Below, piece by piece: positions 28,814-36,623 of a stretch of 64,000 nucleotides of DNA. Both the position numbers and the translations under genes were made by a program. Within the stretch, counting starts at the first letter, position 1, and each line of letters begins with the position of its first letter. This DNA comes from Chromobacterium haemolyticum DSM 19808 (GTDB lineage Bacteria; Pseudomonadota; Gammaproteobacteria; Burkholderiales; Chromobacteriaceae), in contig NZ_JONK01000005.1 in the NCBI RefSeq assembly GCF_000711885.1, forward strand, positions 112,408 through 176,407, given 5' to 3'. The notes under the pieces are model-generated. The model did not search any database. It saw only the letters and a program-made list of their open reading frames with translations, and was not told where the DNA came from.

Positions 28814-29878
28814 ATGAAGCGGATGGATATGCAAGCTTTGCTGGAGTTCGACCTGGTCAGCCAGAAGTACGGCGAGACTCGCGTGGTCGACAATATGAGT
28901 TTCGAATTGCAGGCGGGCGAGATCGCTTGCCTGTTGGGCAGCTCCGGCTGCGGCAAAACCACGGTGTTGCGCTGCATTGCCGGTTTCGAGAGCCTGCTGG
29001 GCGGGGAGATCCGGCTCAACGGGGAGGTGATCAGTTCTATCCGCGAGCAAGTGCCGGCGCATCAGCGCCGCATTGGCATGGTGTTCCAGGATTACGCGCT
29101 GTTCCCGCACCTGACCGTGGCCGGCAATGTCGGCTTCGGCCTGGACGCCTTGCCCAAGAGCCAGCGCGCGGCGCGGGTGCTGGAGGTGTTGGAGGTGGTG
29201 GGGCTGGCGGAGTGGGCGCGGCGTTACCCGCACGAGCTGTCCGGCGGCCAACAGCAGCGGGTGGCGCTGGCGCGCGCCTTGGCGCCCAAACCCAGCCTGC
29301 TGTTGCTGGACGAGCCGTTTTCCAACCTGGACGTGGATTTGCGCGAACGCCTCTCGCGGGAGGTGCGCGAGATTCTGAAAAGCCAGGGCGCCACCGCCAT
29401 CATGGTGACCCATGACCAGCACGAGGCCTTCGCCATCGCGGACCGCGTCGGGGTAATGCAGCAGGGCCGGCTATTGCAGTGGGACGCGCCGTACCGGCTT
29501 TATCACGAGCCGGCCACCCGTTATGTCGCCGACTTCATCGGCCAGGGCGTGTTCCTGGACGGCAAGGTGACCGGGCCGCGTTGTGTGGAACTGGAGATAG
29601 GCGAATTCTGCGGCATTGTGCCCTTGCAGTTCGAAACCGGGGACGAGGTGGATGTGCTGGTGCGGCCCGACGATGTGCAGCACGACGACGCCAGCCCGAC
29701 GCGAGCCCTGGTCTGCGCCAAGGTGTTCCGCGGGGCGGAGTTCCATTACACGCTGGCGCTGCCGTCCGGCCAGCGGGTGCTGGCTCAGGTGCCCAGCCAT
29801 CACGACCACGCGGTGGGGGAGGCGATAGGCATCCGGCTGGAACTGGATCATTTGATCGCTTTTCCGCGCCAGGGCTAA
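28814..29878 (+). CDS. fbpC: Ferric iron ABC transporter, ATP-binding protein
   Basis: 354 residues from ATG 28814, directly after the fbpB stop; ATGs at 28802 and 28823 are alternatives. Walker A is GSSGCGKTT, the Q-loop FQDYALF, the signature LSGGQQQR, Walker B LLLLDEPFSNLD, and the switch His in MVTHD. A C-terminal TOBE-like domain (~240-354) is present, as in FbpC. Its TAA stop is also the first three bases of repeat copy F. Confidence 0.95.
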   Translation: MKRMDMQALLEFDLVSQKYGETRVVDNMSFELQAGEIACLLGSSGCGKTTVLRCIAGFESLLGGEIRLNGEVISSIREQVPAHQRRIGMVFQDYALFPHLTVAGNVGFGLDALPKSQRAARVLEVLEVVGLAEWARRYPHELSGGQQQRVALARALAPKPSLLLLDEPFSNLDVDLRERLSREVREILKSQGATAIMVTHDQHEAFAIADRVGVMQQGRLLQWDAPYRLYHEPATRYVADFIGQGVFLDGKVTGPRCVELEIGEFCGIVPLQFETGDEVDVLVRPDDVQHDDASPTRALVCAKVFRGAEFHYTLALPSGQRVLAQVPSHHDHAVGEAIGIRLELDHLIAFPRQG

Positions 29879-29988
29879 GAACCTGTTCAAAGTCTGCTGA
29901 GCTTCGTGAGGCGCTCCACGGTGAGTACGGTTTCGTCTCGCCCCTTGCTCGCGAGCTCTTGGCTCGCGAGATCGTAAACACGCTCTTA
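29876..29988 (-). repeat. Dispersed TA-bounded repeat, copy F (113 bases, internal deletion)
   Basis: TAAGAACCTGTTCAAAGTCT at the left, GATCGTAAACACGCTCTTA at the right. The AATGTAC/GTACATGAGCAT core is missing, while both ends are kept. The left TAA stops fbpC and the right TTA stops the convergent PilZ-like gene, so one repeat terminates both frames. The two ends are of different types (CAAAGTC versus TTACGATC). Confidence 0.9.
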
Positions 29989-30498
29989 GCGTTCCAGTAT
30001 CGCCTTGCGATGGCGGCGGAACACCCACTTCTCCCACAGCAGGCGGGTGGCCTCGTCGAAGGCGCCGGCAATATCGGCGCGGATCAGGTAATTGCCGTTT
30101 TCGCCCGGCGTCACCGTGCTGATGCGGGCGGCGAGGAAGAGCAGCAGCGCGGAGTCTGGATTGGGGCATAAGGCCACTAGCACCGGCTCGCTGCCGTGGT
30201 TGGCGTGGTCCGAGATCCAGGCGATGCTGTCCAGGCCCAGCCGGCAGGGCGTCAGAGGCGGGCGTTCAGGGTGACGCGACAACAGCGACACTTCCAGCGC
30301 CAGATCCAGCTTGGCCTCCAGCCTGACCAGCATCGGGTCCGCCTCGGGCAGGGTTTCTGTGGGCGCGGCCAGCACCCGCAGCGCCAGCCGGGTTTCGCGC
30401 TCTTGGCGCGCCGGGCAGATCCCGCCAGGCAGGGGTTGGACCGAGAACGGCAATTCAGCGTCGAAGCTGGCGCTGTCCAGTTCAGGAAATAAGCTCAT
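29986..30498 (-). CDS. PilZ-like protein with degenerate c-di-GMP motif
   Basis: 170 residues. The pattern of a short N-terminus, then RETRLALRV, a beta-barrel-like middle and the basic amphipathic end LLWEKWVFRRHRKAI is that of small PilZ proteins. The RLALR run could be the RxxxR motif, but the expected (D/N)xSxxG is replaced by LDSIAWIS, so c-di-GMP binding is doubtful. It is 23 bases from serB and likely in the same transcript. Family call is tentative. Confidence 0.6.
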   Translation of the reverse strand: MSLFPELDSASFDAELPFSVQPLPGGICPARQERETRLALRVLAAPTETLPEADPMLVRLEAKLDLALEVSLLSRHPERPPLTPCRLGLDSIAWISDHANHGSEPVLVALCPNPDSALLLFLAARISTVTPGENGNYLIRADIAGAFDEATRLLWEKWVFRRHRKAILER

Positions 30499-30521
30499 TG
30501 GTCGGCTCCCGCTGTGGCCGT

Positions 30522-31370
30522 TCAGTGGTACAGGTTCAGGATGCGGTCCAGGCCGCCGTGATTGACGGCGATGTCGGCCTGGGCGCGCACCACCGGCTTG
30601 GCGTGCACGGCCACGCCGACGCCGGCTTCGGCCAGCATCTGCAAATCGTTGGCGCCGTCTCCCATCGCCAGCACCTGTTCCGGCTTCAGCCCCAGCGCTT
30701 CGCGTTGCTGGATCAGCAAGCGCTTCTTGGCTGCGGCGTCGACGATGGGGCCGCGCACACGGCCGGTCAAGGCGCCGTTTTCGATCTCCAGCTGATTGGC
30801 GTAGGCGAAGTCCAGGCCCAGCTCGGCTTTCAGCCTGTCGGTGAAAAAGGTGAAGCCGCCGGACACCAGCATGAACTTGACGCCGTGGCGCTTGCAGGCG
30901 GTCAGCAGCGCCTCGGCGCCCGGCATCAACTTGACTCTTTCACGATAGACCTGTTCCAGCGCGCTTTCCGGCAGCCCGCGCAGCAGCGCCACCCGCTCGG
31001 TCAGCGAGGCGGCGAAATCCAGTTCGCCGCGCATCGAGCGCTCGGTGATGGCCGCCACCTGCGGCTTGAGGCCATTCATGTCCGCGATTTCGTCTATGCA
31101 CTCGATGGTGATCAAGGTGGAATCCATATCCGACACCAGCAGGCCGAAATCGGCGAAGCTGCGGCCGGCTTCGACGTAAGCCCCGTCGTACCCCCATTGC
31201 TCGCACAGCGCCAGCGCAGCGGCCCGTTGCGCCGGCGCCGCGCCGCGCAGGCGCGCCACGCTGGGGCTGGGATGGTCCATATGGGTGGCCTCGACAAGGT
31301 GGGCCAGTTCATGCAGATGATGCGGGTCCAGCGTGTCGGCTTGGATCACCAGGGTATAGGCGAGGCTCAT
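30522..31370 (-). CDS. serB: Phosphoserine phosphatase
   Basis: 282 residues from ATG 31370 (MSLAYTLVIQ). A HAD hydrolase with motif I DMDSTLI, motif II LVSGGFTFF, and motifs III/IV in KKRLLIQQR and AMGDGANDLQML. The closing VAVHAKPVVRAQADIAVNHGGLDRIL is diagnostic for SerB. It performs the last step of serine synthesis. The N-terminal ~75 residues are a divergent ACT-like region. Confidence 0.95.
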   Translation of the reverse strand: MSLAYTLVIQADTLDPHHLHELAHLVEATHMDHPSPSVARLRGAAPAQRAAALALCEQWGYDGAYVEAGRSFADFGLLVSDMDSTLITIECIDEIADMNGLKPQVAAITERSMRGELDFAASLTERVALLRGLPESALEQVYRERVKLMPGAEALLTACKRHGVKFMLVSGGFTFFTDRLKAELGLDFAYANQLEIENGALTGRVRGPIVDAAAKKRLLIQQREALGLKPEQVLAMGDGANDLQMLAEAGVGVAVHAKPVVRAQADIAVNHGGLDRILNLYH

Positions 31371-31430
31371 GGCGTGGCGGGTCAATGCGTGTTGGAGCGG
31401 ACATTATGCCACGCCGCGTTGGCGGCTGGC

Positions 31431-31901
31431 TCAGTCCCGTGCCGCACAGCGTCCGGCCCAGCGCCGCAGCAGCGCGTCCACGGACAGCAGGCCGGGGCCG
31501 AAGGCGAGCACCACGGCGATCAACATGCCCCAGTAGTAATGGAATTCGCGCGTGGCTTCGGTCAGTCCCGGGTAGCTGATCACGGCCACCGCGTTGAGAA
31601 TGAACAGGCCGGCGGCGGCGAACCGCCCGCCCAGGCCCAGCGCCAGCAGCGCGGACAGGCCCAGTTCGCCTGCGGCGGCCAAGGCCGCGGCGATGGCCGG
31701 CGGCAGCAGCGGCACGTGGTATTCCTCGGTGAACAGCAGGATGGTGGTATCCCAGTCGTCTATCTTGGTCAGGCCGGACTTGAAGAACACATTGGCGATC
31801 CACAGCCGGAACAGCAGCAAGAGCAGCGGCTGCAGCAGGTCGCCGCCGCGGATCAGCCAGCGGTACGGGGTGCTGAGGCGGGAGCAAGTCAAGGGGTTCA
31901 T
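31431..31901 (-). CDS. DoxX-family membrane protein, probable bufD/hvfD
   Basis: 156 residues with four hydrophobic segments and the DoxX signature IANVFFKSGLTKIDDW near residue 35, plus GELGLSALLALGLGGR. In bufferin/Hvf-type operons a DoxX protein is the last member, after precursor, DUF692 enzyme and DUF2063 partner. Here the order is the same, but repeat copy G and about 270 bases separate it from the DUF2063 gene. Membership in the cluster is inferred from order. Confidence 0.85.
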   Translation of the reverse strand: MNPLTCSRLSTPYRWLIRGGDLLQPLLLLLFRLWIANVFFKSGLTKIDDWDTTILLFTEEYHVPLLPPAIAAALAAAGELGLSALLALGLGGRFAAAGLFILNAVAVISYPGLTEATREFHYYWGMLIAVVLAFGPGLLSVDALLRRWAGRCAARD

Positions 31902-32006
31902 GGCGGGTGTCTCCTGTGTGTTGAGTATGGTTCAGCGGCGGCGCATGGCAAGCCGCGGGCGTGCGTATCCCCTCCATGCCCGCAAGCTTGGATGAGATTC
32001 GGTGCT

Positions 32007-32154
32007 TAGAACCTGTTTACGATCTGCTGCGCTGCGTGGAGCGTTACACGGTGAGTGCGCCTTCGAAATGCTCATGTACCACTCGTACATTCCGCTTTCT
32101 CAGCCGTTTTCGCCTTGTCTCGCTCTAGCTCGCGAGATCGTGAACAGGCTCTTA
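32007..32154 (-). repeat. Dispersed TA-bounded repeat, copy G (full length)
   Basis: 148 bases, TAGAACCTGTTTACGATCTG to GATCGTGAACAGGCTCTTA; one of the best-preserved copies. It lies between the DUF2063 and DoxX genes of the bufferin-like cluster. A second, short end-like fragment (TAAGCGTGTTTACA, 32160-32173 region) overlaps the DUF2063 stop. Confidence 0.93.
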
Positions 32155-32168
32155 GGGTTTAAGCGTGT

Positions 32169-32918
32169 TTACAGTGTGACGTCTTGGATCAGGCGCTGCT
32201 GGAACAGCCGCAGCAGGCCGGTCTGCAGGTCGAAGTCCGCTTCGGCGACCAGCGCCTGTTCCACCGCGGCCTCCAGCGTTGCGCCGTCGCGAAAGGCCTG
32301 TAGCAGCGCGGCCAGGCCGGCGCCGACGATTTCGACCTGAACCCGGCCTTGTAGGCGGTAGATCAGCATCGCCTCCGGCTGGCTGTGCAGGTCCACGTTC
32401 AGTTCCACCGGTTGGCGCTGGTGGGCCAGCCAGATCGACGCCGCCGGCCAAGGGCTGAGCAGGGCGGCGACATCGGGCAGCGGCCGCAGCTTGAGTTCGC
32501 CCCAGCGCTGTTGCGGGAAGGCGGCGAGCGCGGCGCTGTCGGCCGGCGCGGCGTCGGCGGCGTAGTAGGCGCGGTGAACCCGCCATTCCAGCCGAGCGAC
32601 GTCGGCCAGATAGGGCAGTTCGCGCGCGTGTTCGAAACCGGCGACGAAGTCGCCGAAGGCGGCGCCGTACAGGTGCAGATTGCCGCTGAGCGACGGGTGG
32701 CCGCCGATGAAGACGCGGGCCAGGCCGGTGAAGAAGTCCCCGCCCACCAGTTGGCGGCAGACCGGGTAGATGAAGGCCAGGGTGTCGATCAAGCCCACCC
32801 GGTAGTTGTTGCGGTAAACCGCGAGCCCGGCCGGGTTCAGCGCCGGCGCGGTTTCCGCCGAGAGAGACGGATCGGCGATCCGCTCCAGCAGCTCCGCCTG
32901 CCAATCAGACCAGTTCAT
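32169..32918 (-). CDS. DUF2063 partner protein of the DUF692 enzyme (BufC/HvfC-like)
   Basis: 249 residues. The N-terminus NWSDWQAELLERIADPSLSAE and then GLAVYRNNYRVGLIDTLAFIYPVCRQLVG form the typical DUF2063 domain. The central YLADVARLEWRVHRAYYAAD is also conserved. DUF2063 proteins bind the DUF692 (MNIO) enzyme and recognise the precursor peptide leader. Its start overlaps the DUF692 gene by 14 bases, as usual for obligate partners. Confidence 0.9.
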   Translation of the reverse strand: MNWSDWQAELLERIADPSLSAETAPALNPAGLAVYRNNYRVGLIDTLAFIYPVCRQLVGGDFFTGLARVFIGGHPSLSGNLHLYGAAFGDFVAGFEHARELPYLADVARLEWRVHRAYYAADAAPADSAALAAFPQQRWGELKLRPLPDVAALLSPWPAASIWLAHQRQPVELNVDLHSQPEAMLIYRLQGRVQVEIVGAGLAALLQAFRDGATLEAAVEQALVAEADFDLQTGLLRLFQQRLIQDVTL

Positions 32919-33732
32919 GCGCGGCCTCCAGGATGGCTTGAGCCTTGGCGGCCTCGCCGCGCAAGGTGGCCAGCGGCGGAATCTCCAGGTCCCATTCGAT
33001 CAAGGTGGGGCGCGGCCCCAGCCGGGCAATGGCCTCGCGGTACAGTTGCCAGACGCCGTCGTGCACTGGCTGGCTGTGGGTGTCCACCAGCATGCCTTCG
33101 CGTTCGCTGTAGCCGGCAAGGTGGATTTCGCCTATCGCCGCCGCCGGCAGCGCGTCCAGCACCGCGTCCGTGTCCACACCCAGATTGACGCGGTTGACGT
33201 AGAGATTATTGATGTCCAGCAGAATGCCGCAGCCGGTGCGGCGCACCAGTTCCGCCAGGAATTCGCCCTCGTGCATCTCGTTGCCGGGGAATTCCAGATA
33301 GCTGGACAGGTTTTCCAGCAGGATGGGGCGGCCCAGCGCGTCCTGGGTTTCCGCGACGTGGCCGGCGATCACCGCCAGCGATTCGCGGGTATAGGGAATG
33401 GGCAGCAGGTCGTTGACGAAGCGGCGTTCGGAATGGTTGAAGGACAGGTGTTCCGACACCGCCGCCGGCTGCACGGCGTCCACCAGCCGCTTGAGCGAGG
33501 CCAGATGGGCCGGGTCCGGACGCGCGGCCGAGCCCAGGCCCAGGCCGACGCCGTGCAGCGACAGCGGCCAACAGGCGGCCACTTCGCGCAGCATGCTCCA
33601 GGGCATGCCGCCGTCGAAGAAGTTCTCGCTGTGCACTTCCACCCAGCCCAGGTCCGGGCGCTTGTCCAGCGCTTCGCGATAGTGCGGGGCGCGCAGGCCG
33701 ATGCCGCAGACCGCGGGAAGCTTGGTTTCCAT
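32905..33732 (-). CDS. DUF692 multinuclear non-haem iron enzyme (BufB/HvfB-like)
   Basis: 275 residues from the third of three consecutive ATGs (33732), which has GAGGGG at the best spacing. A TIM-barrel MNIO enzyme: GIGLRAPHYREAL, WVEVHSENFFDGG, SLHGVGLGLGSA, SEHLSFN, LLENLSSYLEF, LDINNLYVNR and IGEIHLAGYSE supply the expected His/Glu/Asp/Asn metal ligands. Such enzymes convert cysteines of precursor peptides, forming thiooxazoles in bufferins. The two adjacent Cys-containing precursors make that the likely reaction. Confidence 0.93.
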   Translation of the reverse strand: METKLPAVCGIGLRAPHYREALDKRPDLGWVEVHSENFFDGGMPWSMLREVAACWPLSLHGVGLGLGSAARPDPAHLASLKRLVDAVQPAAVSEHLSFNHSERRFVNDLLPIPYTRESLAVIAGHVAETQDALGRPILLENLSSYLEFPGNEMHEGEFLAELVRRTGCGILLDINNLYVNRVNLGVDTDAVLDALPAAAIGEIHLAGYSEREGMLVDTHSQPVHDGVWQLYREAIARLGPRPTLIEWDLEIPPLATLRGEAAKAQAILEAAHELV

Positions 33733-33780
33733 CATCATTCCCCTCGGGTCGCCCGCCACGGCGGCAGCCCGGCGGCGCGA

Positions 33781-34056
33781 TCAGGATTGTTTGGGCGGCG
33801 GCGTGGTGCGGCCGCCCAGGCTCTCGCATGTGCCCTTGGGCACGTTGTGCCACTCATTGGGATCATTGTCGACCTTGGCTTCGCCGGCGCAATAATGGGC
33901 TCCGTCGGCGGACGCGCAGTCGTTCTTGCCGGCCGGGGTGACGCCGTAGCATTTTTCCTTGGGCTGCGGCGCGTCCTCGGCCTGGGCAGAGGCGGCGACG
34001 CCCAGCGCGATGACGGCGCCGACGGCGGAGGCAAGCAGTTTGCGAGTGGTGTTCAT
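33781..34056 (-). CDS. DUF2282 bufferin-type precursor, copy nearest the enzyme
   Basis: 91 residues. A long hydrophobic leader ([20 protein letters not shown]) is followed by a core with four Cys at 36, 47, 56 and 77, in the frame [20 protein letters not shown] and KGTCESLGG. This matches the DUF2282 (BUF_6/12-type) precursor pattern. It sits 49 bases before the DUF692 gene and is transcribed in the same direction. The C-tail RTTPPPKQS is Pro-rich and differs from its paralogue. Confidence 0.92.
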   Translation of the reverse strand: MNTTRKLLASAVGAVIALGVAASAQAEDAPQPKEKCYGVTPAGKNDCASADGAHYCAGEAKVDNDPNEWHNVPKGTCESLGGRTTPPPKQS

Positions 34057-34176
34057 GTCAGTCTCCTGTGAGGTAGGTGCGGGCCCGCCTTGGAGCGCAT
34101 TTCCAGGCCGGCGGTTGGCAAACCTCGCTGAGACTACATGAATTTAAAATTCGTTCTTTCAGATTTCGTTCAGACT

Positions 34177-34212
34177 CCGTCCGGCGCGCGACGAAGGCCG
34201 CGCGCCGGACGG
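34177..34212 (-). promoter_or_regulatory. Strong hairpin between the two precursor genes
   Basis: A perfect 14-base stem, CCGTCCGGCGCGCG (34177-34190) with CGCGCGCCGGACGG (34199-34212), loop of eight. It begins 8 bases after the first precursor's stop. There is no U-tract after it on the minus strand, so an mRNA-stabilising or partial-termination element that favours the first precursor is more likely than a full terminator. Confidence 0.6.
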
Positions 34213-34219
34213 ATCCGGC

Positions 34220-34480
34220 TTACTTCTTGGGAGCGGTGCTGCCGCCCATTTTCTCGCAGCTGCCTTTGGCTACGTATTTCCAGTCGCCGGGGTCCTTGTC
34301 CATCTTGGCCTGACCGGCGCAGGAGTGCGCGCCGGTGGCGGACGCGCAGTCGTTCTTGCCGGCCTGGGCGATGCCGTAGCATTTCTCTTTATCGGCGGCG
34401 GCCGCCGGAGCGGAGGCCAGCGCGCCGAGGGCGACGACGGCGCCGAGAGCGGATGCGATCAGGGTTTTGCTGGTACTCAT
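34220..34480 (-). CDS. DUF2282 bufferin-type precursor, first gene of the cluster
   Basis: 86 residues, paralogue of the next gene. Leader [23 protein letters not shown], then a core with Cys at 34, 45, 54 and 75 ([29 protein letters not shown]). The AGGAGAAAC ribosome site is strong. It is the first gene of the operon, with a TATAAT box about 45 bases upstream. The tail is Lys-rich (STAPKK), not Pro-rich. Confidence 0.92.
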   Translation of the reverse strand: MSTSKTLIASALGAVVALGALASAPAAAADKEKCYGIAQAGKNDCASATGAHSCAGQAKMDKDPGDWKYVAKGSCEKMGGSTAPKK

Positions 34481-34790
34481 GGTGTTTCTCCTGTTTAACG
34501 GCCGGAGGCCGAATCATGATGGGGTGATTATAAACGAGCCAGTCTGCCGGGCTCTCGCATTGAGAAAGCTTGCCGGGTCCGGACATTCATTAAGTCGGGG
34601 TCGTTTCCGGCTTCTTACACTGTAGTCGCGATTTTTTTTATCGCGGCGCCAGATGTGGTCGGCAGTCCTTCCTGGCCATGAGTCGATGTTGGCGAGGCCT
34701 TATTACAGCGGAGCGCGATATTTTTTGAGGGAGGAGCGAAGTGGAGCGGGGGAGGCGGATAAAGATTGGGCCCCGAAGGGCCCGGCAAGT
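34481..34790. other. Promoter region of the bufferin-like operon
   Basis: 310 bases between the convergent ends of queE and the first precursor's start. A perfect TATAAT on the minus strand lies at 34527-34532, with no matching -35, so the promoter may be activator-dependent. The remainder holds no gene. No copy of the dispersed repeat occurs here. Confidence 0.5.
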
Positions 34791-35426
34791 TCAGCGGATA
34801 TTGGTAACTTTATGTGTCTGAACCGACAGCCGCCAGCGCGGGTGCGCCATGCAGTAGGCGATGGCGGCGCGGGTGTTGGCCGCAAGGTTCGGGCCGTCCA
34901 TGGGCTGCAGATAGAAGGTGTCGAAGTCCAGCTGTTCTACGGTTTCCGGCATCTGGGTCGCCTGCGGGTAGACCAGCTTGAGTTCGTTGCCGCTGCGCAG
35001 CAGCAGCTCCGCACCGGCCTTGGGGCTGACGCAGATCCAGTCCAGCCCCGGCGGCGCGGCCACCGTGCCGTTGGTTTCCACCGCCACTTCGAAGCCCCGC
35101 TGGTGCAGTTCGGCGATGAGCTGGGCGTCCAGCTGCAGCAGCGGCTCGCCGCCGGTGCACACCACATAGGGCGTGCCGCCCGCGCCGGCCGGCCATTCCG
35201 AGGCGATGCGCTCGGCCAGCGCCGCCGCGCTCTTGAACTTGCCGCCGTCCGGACCGACGCCGACGAAGTCGGTGTCGCAGAATTGGCAGACCGCCTTGGC
35301 GCGGTCCTCTTCGCGGCCGGACCACAGATTGCAGCCGGCAAAGCGGCAGAACACCGCAGCGCGGCCGGCCTGGCGGCCCTCGCCCTGCAGCGTATAGAAG
35401 ATTTCCTTGACCGTGTAAGTCGTCAC
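34791..35426 (-). CDS. queE: 7-carboxy-7-deazaguanine synthase
   Basis: 211 residues from GTG 35426 (protein TTYTVKEIFYTLQGEG). The radical-SAM cluster has the QueE-specific spacing C-x14-C-x2-C (Cys32, Cys47, Cys50 in GCNLW...VCQFCDTDF). VVCTGGEPLLQ is the SAM-binding GGE motif. It converts carboxytetrahydropterin to CDG in queuosine synthesis. Upstream in-frame sequence runs through repeat copy H and is not coding. The GTG start may be weak, as only GAGAA precedes it. Confidence 0.95.
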   Translation of the reverse strand: MTTYTVKEIFYTLQGEGRQAGRAAVFCRFAGCNLWSGREEDRAKAVCQFCDTDFVGVGPDGGKFKSAAALAERIASEWPAGAGGTPYVVCTGGEPLLQLDAQLIAELHQRGFEVAVETNGTVAAPPGLDWICVSPKAGAELLLRSGNELKLVYPQATQMPETVEQLDFDTFYLQPMDGPNLAANTRAAIAYCMAHPRWRLSVQTHKVTNIR

Positions 35427-35455
35427 AGTGCGTTCTCTACATGAATGAGGTGGGC

Positions 35456-35605
35456 TTGGAGCGTGTGCATGATCTTGCGCGCTAAGGCGAGACAAGGCGA
35501 AAACGGCTGAGAAAGCGGAGTGCACATACGGTACATGAGCATTTCTGAAGACGTACTCACCGTGTAACGCTCCACGACGCGCAGCGGATCGTAAACAGGT
35601 TCTTA
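35456..35605 (+). repeat. Dispersed TA-bounded repeat, copy H (full length)
   Basis: About 150 bases, TTGGAGCGTGTGCATGATCT to GATCGTAAACAGGTTCTTA. The closing TTA is the stop codon of queD. The left end is worn. It splits the queC-queD-queE operon. Confidence 0.92.
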
Positions 35606-36622
35606 CAGCAGCGGCCAGCGCATAGCGTCGCGGAACATCAGCGACACGCCGCGCAGCTCTTGCTCCATCAGATCGATGCGCGCCAGTTCCGGCACCAGCG
35701 GGGACAGGTGGGCGTGCACCCATTCCGCCACCGAGACGCTGTCGCCGCCGCGCACGCCGCTGAGCTGGTCCAGCGGATTGTGGTCCAGTTGGCGGTAGAG
35801 GGGCTTGAAGCGGTCTTTGACGTCGCCGAAGTCCAGCAGCCAGCCCATGGCCTGGTCCAGTTCGCCGCTGAGCATCAGCCGGACCAGGTAGCTGTGACCG
35901 GTGTAGGCGCCCTTGTCGTCGAAGGGCCTGGCGCTTTCGAAGCGCTGCTCTTTCCAGATGCGGAAGCGCTGGCCGTCGAACTGGCTGCCGGCGCTATGAG
36001 TTTCGCGCACCTCCACCCATGCCAGACCCGGCAGCGTGTCGGCCAGCCGCTGGTGCAGCCACTGCGCCAACACTTCGCTGGTGGGGTTGTCCAGGCCGGC
36101 GATGTCGTTGAGGTAGCGGTGATTGAGTTCCAGGAACAACGGCTTCCAGGCGGCTTCCAGCCGCGGGTGGCCGCTTAGCCTGGCGTCGGCGGCCAGGCGC
36201 ACGCCGAAGCCGTGGCCGTGCAGACGGCCGCATTTGTGGCCAGCCGGCACATGGGGCAGTTGATGGGCGGCTTCGAACTGAACCTGTATCCAATTCAGAG
36301 CGGTGTCGCCGTCCAGAGCCACGCCGCGTTGCGGCGAGCTTTGCAGGCTCAGCGTCGCCGGGCAGGGCAGGGCGGCGCGCAGGTGGACGGCTAGCGCCAG
36401 ATCGTCGCATTGGGCCAGCTGGCGGTTCAGGTCGGCGTAGTCCAGCGGCGCGACGGCGGCGTCCAAAGCCGCCTGCAGTTGTTCGTGGCCGGGGTATTGG
36501 GCATCGGCGCGGGCGATGACGCGGAAGCTGTGGCCGTGCGGGCGCGCGGTGAGATCGGACGCGCCGTTCACCTGCCGGGCGGCTTCGAAGCGGGCGCCGG
36601 CGATCAAGTTGGAGGTGTGCAT
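35603..36622 (-). CDS. queD: QueD-like protein with three 6-carboxytetrahydropterin-synthase units
   Basis: 339 residues, about three times the usual ~120 for QueD. Three T-fold units start at FEAARQV (12), FEAAHQLP (116) and FESARPF (228). Unit 2 has the metal and catalytic site of QueD (H120, C131, H135, H137 in AGHKCGRLHGH) and the RETHS glutamate (E207), but LDH has become LNH. Unit 1 keeps only PHGHS. Unit 3 has TGHSY plus an intact LLDFGDVK and QLDH. It makes CPH4 from dihydroneopterin triphosphate. It begins one base after the queC stop. Confidence 0.9.
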   Translation of the reverse strand: MHTSNLIAGARFEAARQVNGASDLTARPHGHSFRVIARADAQYPGHEQLQAALDAAVAPLDYADLNRQLAQCDDLALAVHLRAALPCPATLSLQSSPQRGVALDGDTALNWIQVQFEAAHQLPHVPAGHKCGRLHGHGFGVRLAADARLSGHPRLEAAWKPLFLELNHRYLNDIAGLDNPTSEVLAQWLHQRLADTLPGLAWVEVRETHSAGSQFDGQRFRIWKEQRFESARPFDDKGAYTGHSYLVRLMLSGELDQAMGWLLDFGDVKDRFKPLYRQLDHNPLDQLSGVRGGDSVSVAEWVHAHLSPLVPELARIDLMEQELRGVSLMFRDAMRWPLL

Positions 36623-36623
36623 C

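Noticed and set aside
35427..35723. N-terminal extension of queE through the repeat
   Set aside because: The in-frame sequence is the translated repeat H plus antisense queD. The family's start motif (TVKEIFYTLQGEG) begins right after GTG 35426.
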